Assembly (NCBI GenBank): GCA_023402915.1
Contig: JAEYFO010000175.1
Coordinates: 1 to 8,454, forward strand
Reading direction: 5' to 3'
DNA from: Bacillota bacterium
GTDB lineage: Bacteria; Bacillota; Clostridia; Christensenellales; CALWSW01
DNA length: 8,454 bases
How positions within the stretch are numbered: the first letter of the stretch is position 1; the number at the start of each line of letters is the position of its first letter. Shown here one piece after another: positions 1 through 6,090 of the stretch. The notes beneath the pieces are model-generated. The model saw only the letters and a program-made list of their open reading frames with translations. It ran no database searches and had not been told where the DNA came from. The position numbers and the translations under genes are program-made.

Positions 1-672
1 GAGCAGGCCACCGTTTTCTTCGACCTTTTCGACCCTGAGAGCAAGGGGCCTGCGCTCGCGCCGCTCCTTTCCCGCCCCGGCGCGCTGTACGTGCTTTCGA
101 GCCACAGCCACCACGACCACTACAGCATTCCCCTGATGCAGGAAATTCTTTCCAGCCGGCCGGACGCAAAGTTCATTCTGGCAAAGGAGATCGCCAAAGG
201 CAGGCGCTTCCTTCCGCCGGACGCGGCCTTTCTCCGGGCGGGCGAAAAGTTTTCGGACGGCGCGCTGTTTGTGGAGGCGCACGGCTCGACGGACGTGGGC
301 GTGTCGTTTTATCTGGAGCTTGAAGGAAAAAAGCTCTTTCACGCCGGCGATCTGAACGACTGGCACTGGCGGGAAGAATCTACGGCGCAGGAGATCGCCA
401 AGGCGCACGGCGATTTTCTGGCGGTACTCAAGCCCCTGGCTCAGGCTCATCCAGCGCTGGACGCGGCGTTTTTCCCGGTCGATCCCCGGATGGGGAAAGA
501 CTTCTGGCAGGGCGCGGCGGAGTTTCTTTCGGCCATCCGGTGCAGGCAGTTCTTCCCCATGCACTTCTGGGAGGACTTTTCCGCGGTGGAAACCTTCCAA
601 AAAGCCATGGGCGAGGCCGGGCGCTGCATCGTTCCGCTGACGCGCTACGGGCAGACCGTCCCGCTCACATAG
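1..672 (+). CDS. MBL-fold metallo-hydrolase, 5' end cut by window
   Basis: The reading frame is open from base 1 to the TAG at 670-672, giving 223 visible residues; the true start lies outside the window. Visible residues 35-40 read HSHHDH, the HxHxDH metal-binding signature of the metallo-beta-lactamase fold. Further candidate ligands are in the usual order: His94 (EAHGSTD), Asp117 (HAGDLND) and His188 (FFPMHFWED). The fold therefore looks complete at its C-terminus, and the protein probably binds two metal ions (zinc, manganese or iron) in the cytoplasm. The overall pattern resembles the broad UlaG-like/uncharacterised MBL hydrolases common in Clostridia rather than a true beta-lactamase or a recognisable glyoxalase II. 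The substrate cannot be read from the sequence. A GTG at 91 lies directly before the metal motif and would remove the first strands of the fold, so it is not a credible start. A glyoxalase I-like gene follows after 43 bp and may be cotranscribed. Confidence 0.88.
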   Translation, partial: EQATVFFDLFDPESKGPALAPLLSRPGALYVLSSHSHHDHYSIPLMQEILSSRPDAKFILAKEIAKGRRFLPPDAAFLRAGEKFSDGALFVEAHGSTDVGVSFYLELEGKKLFHAGDLNDWHWREESTAQEIAKAHGDFLAVLKPLAQAHPALDAAFFPVDPRMGKDFWQGAAEFLSAIRCRQFFPMHFWEDFSAVETFQKAMGEAGRCIVPLTRYGQTVPLT

Positions 673-715
673 GCAGCCGTTCCAACAGCACTATTTTAAC
701 CATTGGAGGTACAAA

Positions 716-1087
716 ATGCAATTCAAGATGGTCCACAACAATTTCAACGTCTACGATCTGGAAAAGTCGCTGGCCTTTTACCGCGAAGCGCTGGGCTTCA
801 CCGTTTTGAAGGACAAGACCGCGGCGGACGGCTCCTATCGCATCGTGTTCCTTGGCGACGGCGCAGGCGAGCACCGGCTGGAGCTGACCTGGCTGCGGGA
901 CTGGGATCATCCCTACGATCTGGGCGACAACGAGATGCACCTGGCCGTGGTGACGGACGACTATGAGGCCGCACACAAAAAGCACGAGGAAATGGGCTGC
1001 ATCTGCTTTGAAAACCCGGCCATGGGGCTGTATTTCATCCACGATCCGGACGACTACTGGATCGAGGTGCTTCCCGCCGGACGGTAA
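716..1087 (+). CDS. VOC-family / glyoxalase I-like protein
   Basis: This 123-residue protein has the length and double beta-alpha-beta-beta-beta layout of single-domain glyoxalase I. Aligned by eye with E. coli GloA, all four metal ligands are present: His7, Glu56 (within LELTW), His75 (within EMHLAVV) and Glu117 (within YWIEVLP). The N-terminal stretch VYDLEKSLAFYREALGF at 12-28 and the DPDDYWIE stretch near the C-terminus are typical of the family. By family it could isomerise the hemithioacetal of methylglyoxal and a thiol, but VOC proteins also include dioxygenases, isomerases and fosfomycin or bleomycin resistance proteins. Retention of all four ligands favours a lyase-type metal enzyme. 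The start is set by a GGAGG at 705-709, six bases before the ATG. It lies 43 bp after the MBL gene with no clear terminator between them, so an operon is likely. Family is sure; substrate is not. Confidence 0.9.
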   Translation: MQFKMVHNNFNVYDLEKSLAFYREALGFTVLKDKTAADGSYRIVFLGDGAGEHRLELTWLRDWDHPYDLGDNEMHLAVVTDDYEAAHKKHEEMGCICFENPAMGLYFIHDPDDYWIEVLPAGR

Positions 1088-1126
1088 GCCCGTTCAAAGC
1101 GGGCAATCTTTCCCTCTTGTTCAAAA

Positions 1127-1166
1127 ACAGCCCGGTCGTTTGTGTCGCGCCGGGCTGTCTGCGTTT
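1127..1166. terminator. Hairpin terminator, probably bidirectional
   Basis: ACAGCCCGG-type arms at 1127-1135 and 1150-1158 form a perfect 9-bp stem around a 14-nt loop. On the + strand it is followed by a weak T-rich stretch (GTTTTC at 1162-1167), 40 bases after the VOC stop. On the minus strand the stem runs straight into TTTTTG, a better U-tract. It may therefore end both the VOC transcript and a former minus-strand gene. A smaller GCCCG/CGGGC hairpin at 1088-1104 precedes it. Confidence 0.65.
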
Positions 1167-1194
1167 TCGTGAAGCAGCCTTCCGCGCCCCTGCA

Positions 1195-1358
1195 CTTTCT
1201 TCGGGAGGCTCTCGTCGTGCATCCCATTCGCCCAGATGCGGCAGGCAGGCTTGTTGGCCGGTTTTCCCGTTTTGTATGGCGCGCATGGGAATGGGCAGCA
1301 TTTCTCCAAACTCCGTCTGACTCGATCCGGCGCTTTGGCAAATTTCTTTGATGCTTGC
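1195..1358 (-). pseudogene. Decayed small helix-turn-helix (XRE-like) gene
   Basis: Read on the minus strand from about 1355 to 1233, the sequence encodes SIKEICQSAGSSQTEF, then GEMLPIPMRAIQNGKTGQ and QACLPHL. This has the shape of the small HTH proteins (about 70 residues) common in Clostridia, with a first helix, SQTEFGE, a recognition helix IPMRxIQN, then a W-E-TG-R region followed by P-x-Y/H-L. I know this pattern from the family; no search was run. Signs of decay are a missing start codon where one is expected (GCA at 1356-1358), replacement of the usual Trp-Glu after IQN by Gly-Lys, a Pro inside the turn, and loss of similarity after HL. A Shine-Dalgarno-like AAAGGAG (minus strand, 1372-1378) survives at a plausible distance, and a minus-strand-competent terminator lies downstream at 1127-1158. 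The left limit is approximate. It could instead be chance coding in a GC-rich gap. Confidence 0.45.
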
Positions 1359-1502
1359 AGGCAGCTTTTTTCTCCTTTGCCGCGTTTTTCTCATCCTGCT
1401 GCTGCGCCTGTTTTGCTGCAAGAAAATTTTTTCACCCCTTTGGTTTGCGCTTTCCTTTTGTTCGCGCCAAAGTGCGCATCGATCGTTGAAAGGAACTTTC
1501 TT

Positions 1503-2027
1503 ATGAGCAACAAGCTATATCGACCGCCCGCGCCCAAGCCCCGCGGCGCCTTCTGGTCGTCTCCGGCCTTTTTCGTCCTGCTGGCGGCAGTGATTCTGGC
1601 GTTTCTCGGCTGCTGGATCAGCGTGTACTTGACTGCCGGCCGCATGGAGCGGACGCTTTCTTCCATGGTGGAGGGGAAAGACTATTTTCTGGAAGAAGTA
1701 GAAATCCTCAAAAAGGATAGCGCCTCCACCACCCACGGCGATTCCTCCGTCGAAAGCACGAACTACTATTTTTACTACGGCAGCGCGCCGGAAGAGAAGC
1801 TCTTTGTGGACGAGGACACCTACCGGCGCTATCAGCCGGGCGACAAAATTCCCGCCTATACGCTCGATCATCAGACTTACGGCTTCACGAAGGAAGAAAT
1901 TCTGCCAGACAAAATTTACCGAAACAACGAGCTGAAAAAAGCGCTCGGCGTGCTGCTGGGCACCGGCATTTTGGCGCTGCTGTTTTTGCGGTGGTGCTTT
2001 TCCCCCGCCGGGAGAAAAAGCGCCTGA
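1503..2027 (+). CDS. Hypothetical protein with two membrane segments
   Basis: The 174-residue protein starts at ATG 1503, with an AAAGGAA about ten bases upstream. The open frame extends back to 1236, but that extra part has no ribosome binding site and reads as unstructured translation of intergenic DNA. Residues 1-20 are Pro- and Arg-rich and probably cytoplasmic. A strong hydrophobic segment follows at about 21-43, then a polar, Tyr- and acid-rich domain at about 47-145, and a second membrane segment at about 147-162 with a basic tail. The two ends are therefore likely cytoplasmic with the central domain outside the membrane. The arrangement and the stretch YRRYQPGDKIPAYT near the end of the central domain recall DUF3592-like proteins, in which a GD-hydrophobic strand recurs, but I would not assign that family firmly. 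No function can be given. The gene stands alone, with 415 bp before it and 235 bp after it. Confidence 0.75.
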   Translation: MSNKLYRPPAPKPRGAFWSSPAFFVLLAAVILAFLGCWISVYLTAGRMERTLSSMVEGKDYFLEEVEILKKDSASTTHGDSSVESTNYYFYYGSAPEEKLFVDEDTYRRYQPGDKIPAYTLDHQTYGFTKEEILPDKIYRNNELKKALGVLLGTGILALLFLRWCFSPAGRKSA

Positions 2028-2071
2028 TGGAAGAAGCGTGCGCTTTGCCTCTTAAAAATCCCGCCAGGCGA

Positions 2072-2116
2072 CAGCGCTTTTTGAAAAACCCGGCCAATCT
2101 CCGAAAAAGGGCGCTG
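2072..2116 (+). terminator. Imperfect dyad after the membrane protein gene
   Basis: CAGCGCTTTTT at 2072-2082 pairs with AAAAAGGGCGCTG at 2104-2116, with a two-base bulge and a 21-nt loop. It sits 45 bases beyond the stop at 2027 and is followed by a short CCTTTCCC rather than a true T-run. A second dyad (GCGCCGC/GCGGCGC, 2130-2136 and 2162-2168) follows. Either may end the upstream transcript; both are weak. Confidence 0.3.
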
Positions 2117-2180
2117 CCTTTCCCAAAGTGCGCCGCCTTTTTCTTCCCATCCGCCCGTTTTGCGGCGCGGGGGATTTCTC

Positions 2181-2209
2181 TTCTCACGCCTGCGGGAATA
2201 TGATAAAAT
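2181..2209 (+). promoter_or_regulatory. Possible promoter for the TPR gene
   Basis: A TAAAAT box at 2204-2209 (overlapping TATGAT at 2199-2204) lies in the only AT-rich spot before the TPR gene, about 55 bases upstream of its start. The sequence 17 bases before it (TTCTCA, 2181-2186) is a poor -35 match. A short GCAGG/CCTGC hairpin (2214-2233) would fall in the leader. Confidence 0.4.
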
Positions 2210-2262
2210 AGCGGCAGGGAGCGCCGCGCCTGCGGCCTTGCCTGAAAGGGGGGACAGATCGT

Positions 2263-3765
2263 TTGTCCATCGTATCATTCGAAGACTGGAAAAAGAAAAA
2301 GCAGCATTCCGCGGCCTATAATTCCCGCGGCGGCCTGCGTGAAGATATTGCCCTCAAGGAAGAATACGGCTACGACCTTTGCGTGTTTCTTTCGGACGAG
2401 CGCAACAGCGAAAACAGCGACCCGGCGCGCATCGAACAGCTGTGGCAGGATCTGCACACGCTGATGGAGAGCCTCCCGCACGAGCACGCCTATCACTATT
2501 TCAAGGCGTTTGAAGCGTTCTGGACGGCGGACGAAATGGAATTTTCCACCCATTTTGACCGGTATCTGGCGAGTGAAAAGCAGCTTTACGGCGATGTGAG
2601 CGACGCGGACTGGTGGATCGACACGTTCATTTGGGTATTCACGCCCGCCTTTCCCGGCATGTACGAGCGGGCGGCCCGGCTGTTTTTCAAGCACTGGCCG
2701 CTGTGCGCCATGGGCTTTGTCTGCAATGCCCTGGAGTATTCCACCGCGGAGGACGAAACGTCCATGGAGCTGGAGCTCCGGCTGCTGATGCTGGCGCTTG
2801 AGCGCGACCCAAAATGTTATCTGGCGCATTATGTGGCGGCGACGGTCTATGTGGATCTGCGGCTGTGGCGCAGCGCGCTGCACTATTTTGAGCTGGCGGC
2901 CGAAAGCGCCATGTACTCGCAGGATCCGTCCTTTTACTACGACTATGCCCGGGCGGCGGAGCGCGCCGGAAAAAGCGCGCTGGCCATCGACCTGTACACT
3001 TCCTGTCTGCTGCTGGAAGAGACCTTCCCCTATGCCGCCACCGGCCTTGGAACGCTCTATCTGCACCTGGGGCGCTACGAAGAGGCGCTCACGCAGTTCA
3101 GCCGCGCCATTTCCCTGAATGTGGACGGCGATTATCCCTACCGCGGCACGGTGTTTGCCCTGGGGATGCTGGGGCGCTACGATGAAGCCGCCCGCTTCCT
3201 TCAGACCCACATTGCGAGCGGGCACATTCCGCCGCAGCAGAGCATCGTGGCGGCGCTGCTCAAGAGCATTTCCGCCAAGACCCTGCCGCCGGACGCGCTG
3301 CAAAGTCTGATCCGTCTGCCGGGCGATTCGGCGGAACCGGGCAACGCCGGGCTTCCGTCCCTGCTGGACAAATACACCCTTTGCGACGAGCTGGAACGCC
3401 GCATCCTGACGGAGGGGGCGCTCTTTGGCCGAAAGCTCACCCTCCTTGAGGACAAAGGCGGCTATGGACGAGAATACTGGCTGAGCGAAGCGGGGCTGAT
3501 CGACCTGCTTTGCCGGACGCGGGAGGGCTATCTGGTGGTTTCCGTATTGCCCTGCGCCTGCCGCGGGGAGGACTTGCAGCTTTTGAACCATCAGGTGCAA
3601 TGCGTCAAAAAGAAGCTGGCCAACCGCTTCCAGAAAGTCGCGGGCGTTCTGGTCTGCACCGGCGTGGAGGGGGACGGCTGCGACCCTGCGGCCCTGTTCC
3701 CGCAGGCGGATCTTTCGCTTTACCGGCTGGCGCTGACGCTCACGCCCATCGGCGAACCGTCCTGA
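2263..3765 (+). CDS. TPR protein with degenerate NucS/DUF91-like C-terminus
   Basis: This 500-residue cytoplasmic protein starts at TTG 2263, eight bases after a strong AAAGGGGGGA (2245-2254). The opening SIVSFEDWKKKKQ resembles the N-termini of Clostridial TPR proteins and supports that start. Residues about 30-180 are helical and Trp-rich with no motif I recognise. Residues about 186-319 hold around four TPR units; the clearest runs from 255 to 288 (ATGLGTLYLHLGRYEEAL and onward). From about 375 there is a separate alpha/beta domain: an LERRILTEG helix, GREYWLSEAGLIDLLCR at 402-418, YLVVSVLP at 423-430, and a helix followed by VAGVLVC at 459-465. That order matches the NucS/DUF91 PD-(D/E)XK domain, whose core reads roughly GxIDLL then VVxELK. 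Asp414 is kept, but the Glu and Lys of ExK are Val428 and Pro430, so nuclease activity is unlikely. A role in protein or nucleic acid binding is inference only. A terminator follows at 3786. Confidence 0.88.
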   Translation: MSIVSFEDWKKKKQHSAAYNSRGGLREDIALKEEYGYDLCVFLSDERNSENSDPARIEQLWQDLHTLMESLPHEHAYHYFKAFEAFWTADEMEFSTHFDRYLASEKQLYGDVSDADWWIDTFIWVFTPAFPGMYERAARLFFKHWPLCAMGFVCNALEYSTAEDETSMELELRLLMLALERDPKCYLAHYVAATVYVDLRLWRSALHYFELAAESAMYSQDPSFYYDYARAAERAGKSALAIDLYTSCLLLEETFPYAATGLGTLYLHLGRYEEALTQFSRAISLNVDGDYPYRGTVFALGMLGRYDEAARFLQTHIASGHIPPQQSIVAALLKSISAKTLPPDALQSLIRLPGDSAEPGNAGLPSLLDKYTLCDELERRILTEGALFGRKLTLLEDKGGYGREYWLSEAGLIDLLCRTREGYLVVSVLPCACRGEDLQLLNHQVQCVKKKLANRFQKVAGVLVCTGVEGDGCDPAALFPQADLSLYRLALTLTPIGEPS

Positions 3766-3785
3766 CCGTTTCGTTTTTCCACTTC

Positions 3786-3816
3786 AAGCCGTCCGCTGTG
3801 CGCAGGCGGCTTTTCT
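3786..3816 (+). terminator. Rho-independent terminator of the TPR gene
   Basis: AAGCCG (3786-3791) pairs with CGGCTT (3807-3812), with further inner pairing possible around an internal loop (CGC/GCG), and runs into TTTTCTCGTTT. It starts about 20 bases after the stop codon at 3765, the expected place. Confidence 0.7.
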
Positions 3817-3865
3817 CGTTTGTCCGGAAGCTTTTCTGCCGGCCGGCAGGTTTGGGAGTTTCTTC

Positions 3866-3986
3866 GCATGAAAAACTTTTCAGACTTTTTGCCGCGCTTT
3901 CCGGTCGTCGGATCGTATTTTTTGAGAAGCATTCATGAGAAAGACTTTTGTTTTCGGTGCTTTCAGGCTGCCGGATAGCGTTTTTT
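3866..3986. repeat. Imperfect direct repeat, about 55 bp, two copies
   Basis: Copy one spans about 3866-3923 and copy two about 3934-3986, 68 bases apart. Shared blocks in the same order are CATGA followed by A-rich sequence, GACTTTT, GCTTTC-GG, CGGAT, then G and a run of six T. Copy two lacks about seven bases near its start. Either the copies arose by duplication and diverged, or they are a diverged pair of a dispersed element. They lie in non-coding DNA and have no evident function. Confidence 0.45.
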
Positions 3987-4209
3987 CTGTTTGTTCTCTC
4001 TGCCGTTTTGGCGGACAATGGTCTGTTTTCATGAATTTGGGGCAAAGCTGCGCTGAAAAACGGTTTTCCAAGCCTCACCCTTTCCCCTCCCCCGTTTGCC
4101 GCGCCGCTTTTGGGGTGATTTCCTTCAACCCTCTTGCTGTCTCTTTTAACGTCACTCGTCAGAGCCGCTTTCATTCAATTCTCTCCGCCCCCCTCTCCGT
4201 CCCCCTCTG

Positions 4210-4264
4210 AAAAAGTACTTTTTACAAAAATGCGTCCACGCTCCGCTCGTCGGAACCGGGTTCC
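4210..4264. other. Two short palindromes in intergenic DNA
   Basis: AAAAAGTACTTTTT at 4210-4223 is a perfect 14-base palindrome. GGAACC-G-GGTTCC at 4252-4264 is a 6+1+6 palindrome. They are separated by 28 bases in the gap before the cell wall hydrolase terminator. They could be protein-binding sites, parts of a dispersed repeat element, or chance. No gene start lies close enough for a clear operator role. Confidence 0.35.
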
Positions 4265-4326
4265 CGCCCAGGCTCCAACCCTGCGCGCCCTTTTGCTTGA
4301 GGAAGCTTTTGTCTTTTTCTCTTTTC

Positions 4327-4378
4327 CAAAACAGCGAAAGCCCCCTCTCCATTGCGGAAAGGGGAGCTTCTGTTTTTC
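4327..4378. terminator. Strong terminator, mainly for the cell wall hydrolase gene
   Basis: Arms at about 4338-4350 (AGCCCCCTCTCC region) and 4356-4369 (GGAAAGGGGAGCTT region) form a long GC-rich stem with one wobble pair and one bulge around ATTGC. On the minus strand it is followed by a T-rich stretch that includes GTTTTGG, and on the + strand by CTGTTTTTCTGTTTT, so it can work both ways. It lies about 50 bases beyond the stop of the minus-strand gene at 4423. Confidence 0.75.
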
Positions 4379-4422
4379 TGTTTTGCGACCGGAACCATGC
4401 CGCGAACGTTTCAGCCTTGCCC

Positions 4423-5409
4423 TTAGCGATAATACATATTGCCGCCGATGGTGGCGTAGTATTCCCGCGAGCCCCAGGACTTGGAAAGCGACGCGCTCTT
4501 AAAGAACATCACGTCGCCGGGCAGGATGACCTTGCCCTCCACAAACACCTTGAACACCGCCTCCTTGGCGCGCTTGCTGGGCACGTTGGCCAGGAACTTT
4601 TCCCGGTCCCGCGTGACGGAGAACTGACCGTCGCGGAAAACGTTGTCCTCGATGTTGTTGGGGAATTTTTTCGATTTGACCCGGTTAAAAAGCACGCTGG
4701 CCATGGCCTGATAGCTTTCGTCCGACTGATTCTTGCCCTCGGCATAAATCAGCTGCGCGGCCAGATACAGCTCGTCTTCGCTGTATTCGCCGGGCGACGT
4801 GACGAAATACTCCGTGTCGTTGGGGTCAAAATTGTCGGAATCTTCGACGGGAATGGAATCCACTGCACTCTGATCGCTGTCGGAAGAAGCGGCGCTTGCC
4901 GCAGTGCTCGAAGCGTTCGAGTTGCCGGAACTGCTCGAAGAAGGCTTTTTCGAAGAAATGTAAGCTTTGGCCACATAGCAGCGGGTCTGGCCGGCCACGA
5001 CGAGATAGAAGTCGCCGCTGCCGCCGTAGATCGTGACCATGTCGCCCTTGTCGATCTCGCCGACGCTGTCGGATTTCGTGGTGGGCTTTTCCCGCAGGTT
5101 CAGGCTGTCCGTGGTGCTGTAGCCGGTTTTTCCGCTGAGCTTGACGGCGTATTGATCCGAAACGTAGCCCACTTCGCCGTTGTACTCGACCTTGAAAAAT
5201 CCGCCCTTGGAACCGATGATGACGAACTGCGCGTCATGGGGAATTTTGGCCAGCGCCTTGCTGTCCGTTGTCGCCTTGTCGCGCAGAATGACGGAATCCT
5301 TGGCCGTGACCACGCCCAAAGCGCCCGCCTTTTCTGCCGCCAGCGCCGTGCCGCCTGCCAGCAGAGCAAGCAGCGCCGCGCAAAGCAGCGCTCTGATGAG
5401 TCGCTTCAT
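4423..5409 (-). CDS. Secreted cell wall hydrolase, two SH3b domains plus SleB-type domain
   Basis: This 328-residue protein starts at ATG 5409, nine bases after a GGAGG (minus strand, 5419-5423). The frame stays open to a GTG at 5532, but that extension has no good ribosome binding site and would bury the signal peptide. Residues 1-25 are a Sec signal peptide (MKRLIR, a hydrophobic core, then TALA-A). SH3b domain 1 is at about 32-91 (SVILRDKATTDSKALAKI) and SH3b domain 2 at about 97-152 (SLNLREKPTTKSDSVGEI); both probably bind peptidoglycan. A low-complexity Ser/Ala then acidic linker runs from about 153 to 205. Residues about 210-328 match the Hydrolase_2/SleB-type domain: LAAQLIYAEGKNQ, with Glu224 the likely catalytic acid, then ASVLFNRVKSKKFPN and a Trp/Tyr-rich end. 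By family it would cleave peptidoglycan glycan strands outside the membrane. SleB homologues act in spore germination, but SH3b-bearing ones are often vegetative autolysins, so a sporulation role is not shown. Confidence 0.9.
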   Translation of the reverse strand: MKRLIRALLCAALLALLAGGTALAAEKAGALGVVTAKDSVILRDKATTDSKALAKIPHDAQFVIIGSKGGFFKVEYNGEVGYVSDQYAVKLSGKTGYSTTDSLNLREKPTTKSDSVGEIDKGDMVTIYGGSGDFYLVVAGQTRCYVAKAYISSKKPSSSSSGNSNASSTAASAASSDSDQSAVDSIPVEDSDNFDPNDTEYFVTSPGEYSEDELYLAAQLIYAEGKNQSDESYQAMASVLFNRVKSKKFPNNIEDNVFRDGQFSVTRDREKFLANVPSKRAKEAVFKVFVEGKVILPGDVMFFKSASLSKSWGSREYYATIGGNMYYR

Positions 5410-5597
5410 AAATTTGTTCCTCCTGTTTGAGTCTGGTGATATGCCGGCAAAGCAGGCTGTTCCTGCCCGGAAAAGCAATGATCCACTCTCCCAAAGCTGC
5501 TTTTCCGCGCCCGCCTCTGCCGCCGCACGCACTGGACGTGCTTGACCGCCGCGCCAAAAGACCTCCTCGATCCTTCCATGCGCCAGGGCCAGGAGTT
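5410..5597 (-). other. Hairpin-rich 5' leader of the cell wall hydrolase gene
   Basis: Between the predicted promoter and the ATG there are about 185 nt with three simple hairpins. One has arms at 5525-5529 and 5537-5541 (GCACG/CGTGC). The second is a perfect 9-bp stem, 5469-5477 with 5498-5506 (GGAAAAGCA/TGCTTTTCC), enclosing 20 nt. The third has arms at 5452-5456 and 5462-5466 (GCAGG/CCTGC) with a 5-nt loop. The last hairpin ends about 30 bases before the GGAGG. I do not recognise a known riboswitch class, and no T-run makes any of the three a terminator. Confidence 0.4.
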
Positions 5598-5603
5598 ATT
5601 TGC

Positions 5604-5632
5604 ATTTTACACTAAATTCCCGCTTTCTGCAA
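5604..5632 (-). promoter_or_regulatory. Sigma-A-type promoter for the cell wall hydrolase gene
   Basis: On the minus strand TTGCAG (5627-5632) and TAAAAT (5604-5609) are separated by exactly 17 bases. The -10 matches consensus at five of six positions and the -35 at its TTG. Transcription would start near 5597 and give a leader of about 185 nt. Confidence 0.55.
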
Positions 5633-5639
5633 ATACGCC

Positions 5640-5904
5640 GCCCCACAAGAGCCCTTTTTAAACGGTTTTCCCTCGTTTTTCCTCCCACTTTTCTCCAATT
5701 TTCCAAAAACATCTTCTTTTTTCGGAATGAATTTTTTCCGCGTCCAAAGCCGTTTGTGCGCGTTTCAAACAAAACTCCTGCGTGTTTCTTTCTTTTTCCG
5801 GCTGAAATACGGCAGAATTGTAAACAAACTGAAAACAGACCCGGTTCCCGCCGGTTTTTCGGCGATTTTTCCTTCCCAAAGAACGGCGCAGCGCGCTTCG
5901 TTTT
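5640..5904. other. Intergenic stretch, nothing recognised
   Basis: The + strand is again T- and C-rich with many TTTTCC and TTTTTC runs. Open frames on both strands give Lys/Arg- or Phe-rich low-complexity peptides without ribosome binding sites. I see no gene, repeat or RNA here. Confidence 0.6.
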
Positions 5905-5941
5905 CCAAAAAAGCAAAAAGATACGGCCGAAACCGTATCTT
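5905..5941 (-). terminator. Rho-independent terminator of the LysR gene
   Basis: AAGATACGG (5918-5926) and CCGTATCTT (5933-5941) form a perfect 9-bp stem with a 6-nt loop. On the minus strand the stem runs directly into CTTTTTGCTTTTTTGG. It lies 150 bases after the LysR stop at 6091, so the mRNA would have a long 3' tail with no clear gene in it. Confidence 0.85.
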
Positions 5942-6090
5942 ATCGGGTCAGTGAACCGGAAGATTTCAAAATCGAAACCGTTCCATCCGGCTCCGCACCG
6001 GCGTCCCGTGCGCCGCAGCAGAAAAAGCCTCCGGCAGCCTCTCCCTTTGCAATGCGGCGAGCTCCGCGTCTTTTTTCAGGACCTTCTTTC

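Larger units (their letters stand above)
3817..4330. other. Gene-free, pyrimidine-rich intergenic stretch
   Basis: I find no credible gene in either direction. The open frames here lack ribosome binding sites and give low-complexity peptides rich in Ser, Lys and Phe. The + strand is visibly T/C-rich, with many TTTTC, CTTTT and CCCCTC runs, unlike the flanking genes. Within it are an imperfect direct repeat (3866-3986) and two palindromes (4210-4223 and 4252-4264), listed separately. Confidence 0.6.

Noticed and set aside
1236..1502. N-terminal extension of the two-membrane-segment protein
   Set aside because: The extension has no ribosome binding site and reads as intergenic translation. ATG 1503 has an AAAGGAA at suitable distance and places a membrane segment near the N-terminus.
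1991..2203. Short + strand open frame overlapping the end of the membrane protein gene
   Set aside because: The composition is Arg/Phe/Pro-rich and unstructured, there is no ribosome binding site, and it overlaps hairpin sequences.
2275..3600. Long minus-strand open frame (441 codons) opposite the TPR gene
   Set aside because: It is an antisense shadow of a GC-rich gene: no ribosome binding site, Gln/Arg/Ala-rich composition and no recognisable domain, while the + strand frame has TPR units and a strong ribosome binding site.
3740..4174. Minus-strand open frame giving a Lys/Ser-rich peptide with an internal repeat
   Set aside because: Its repeat reflects the DNA repeat at 3866-3986. It has no start signal, runs across the TPR gene's terminator and ends inside that gene.
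4297..5430. Long + strand open frame (377 codons) opposite the cell wall hydrolase
   Set aside because: The minus strand encodes a signal peptide, SH3b and SleB-type domains. The + frame has no motif or start signal and runs through the hydrolase terminator.
5410..5532. N-terminal extension of the cell wall hydrolase
   Set aside because: It would bury a textbook signal peptide that starts at ATG 5409 behind a GGAGG.
5966..6090. Possible small minus-strand protein in the LysR 3' tail (reads LKKDAELAALQRERLPEAF and onward)
   Set aside because: The peptide looks mildly helical and there is an AAGAAGG-like sequence, but there is no ATG, GTG or TTG at a proper distance from it, and the frame simply continues from one overlapping the LysR gene.
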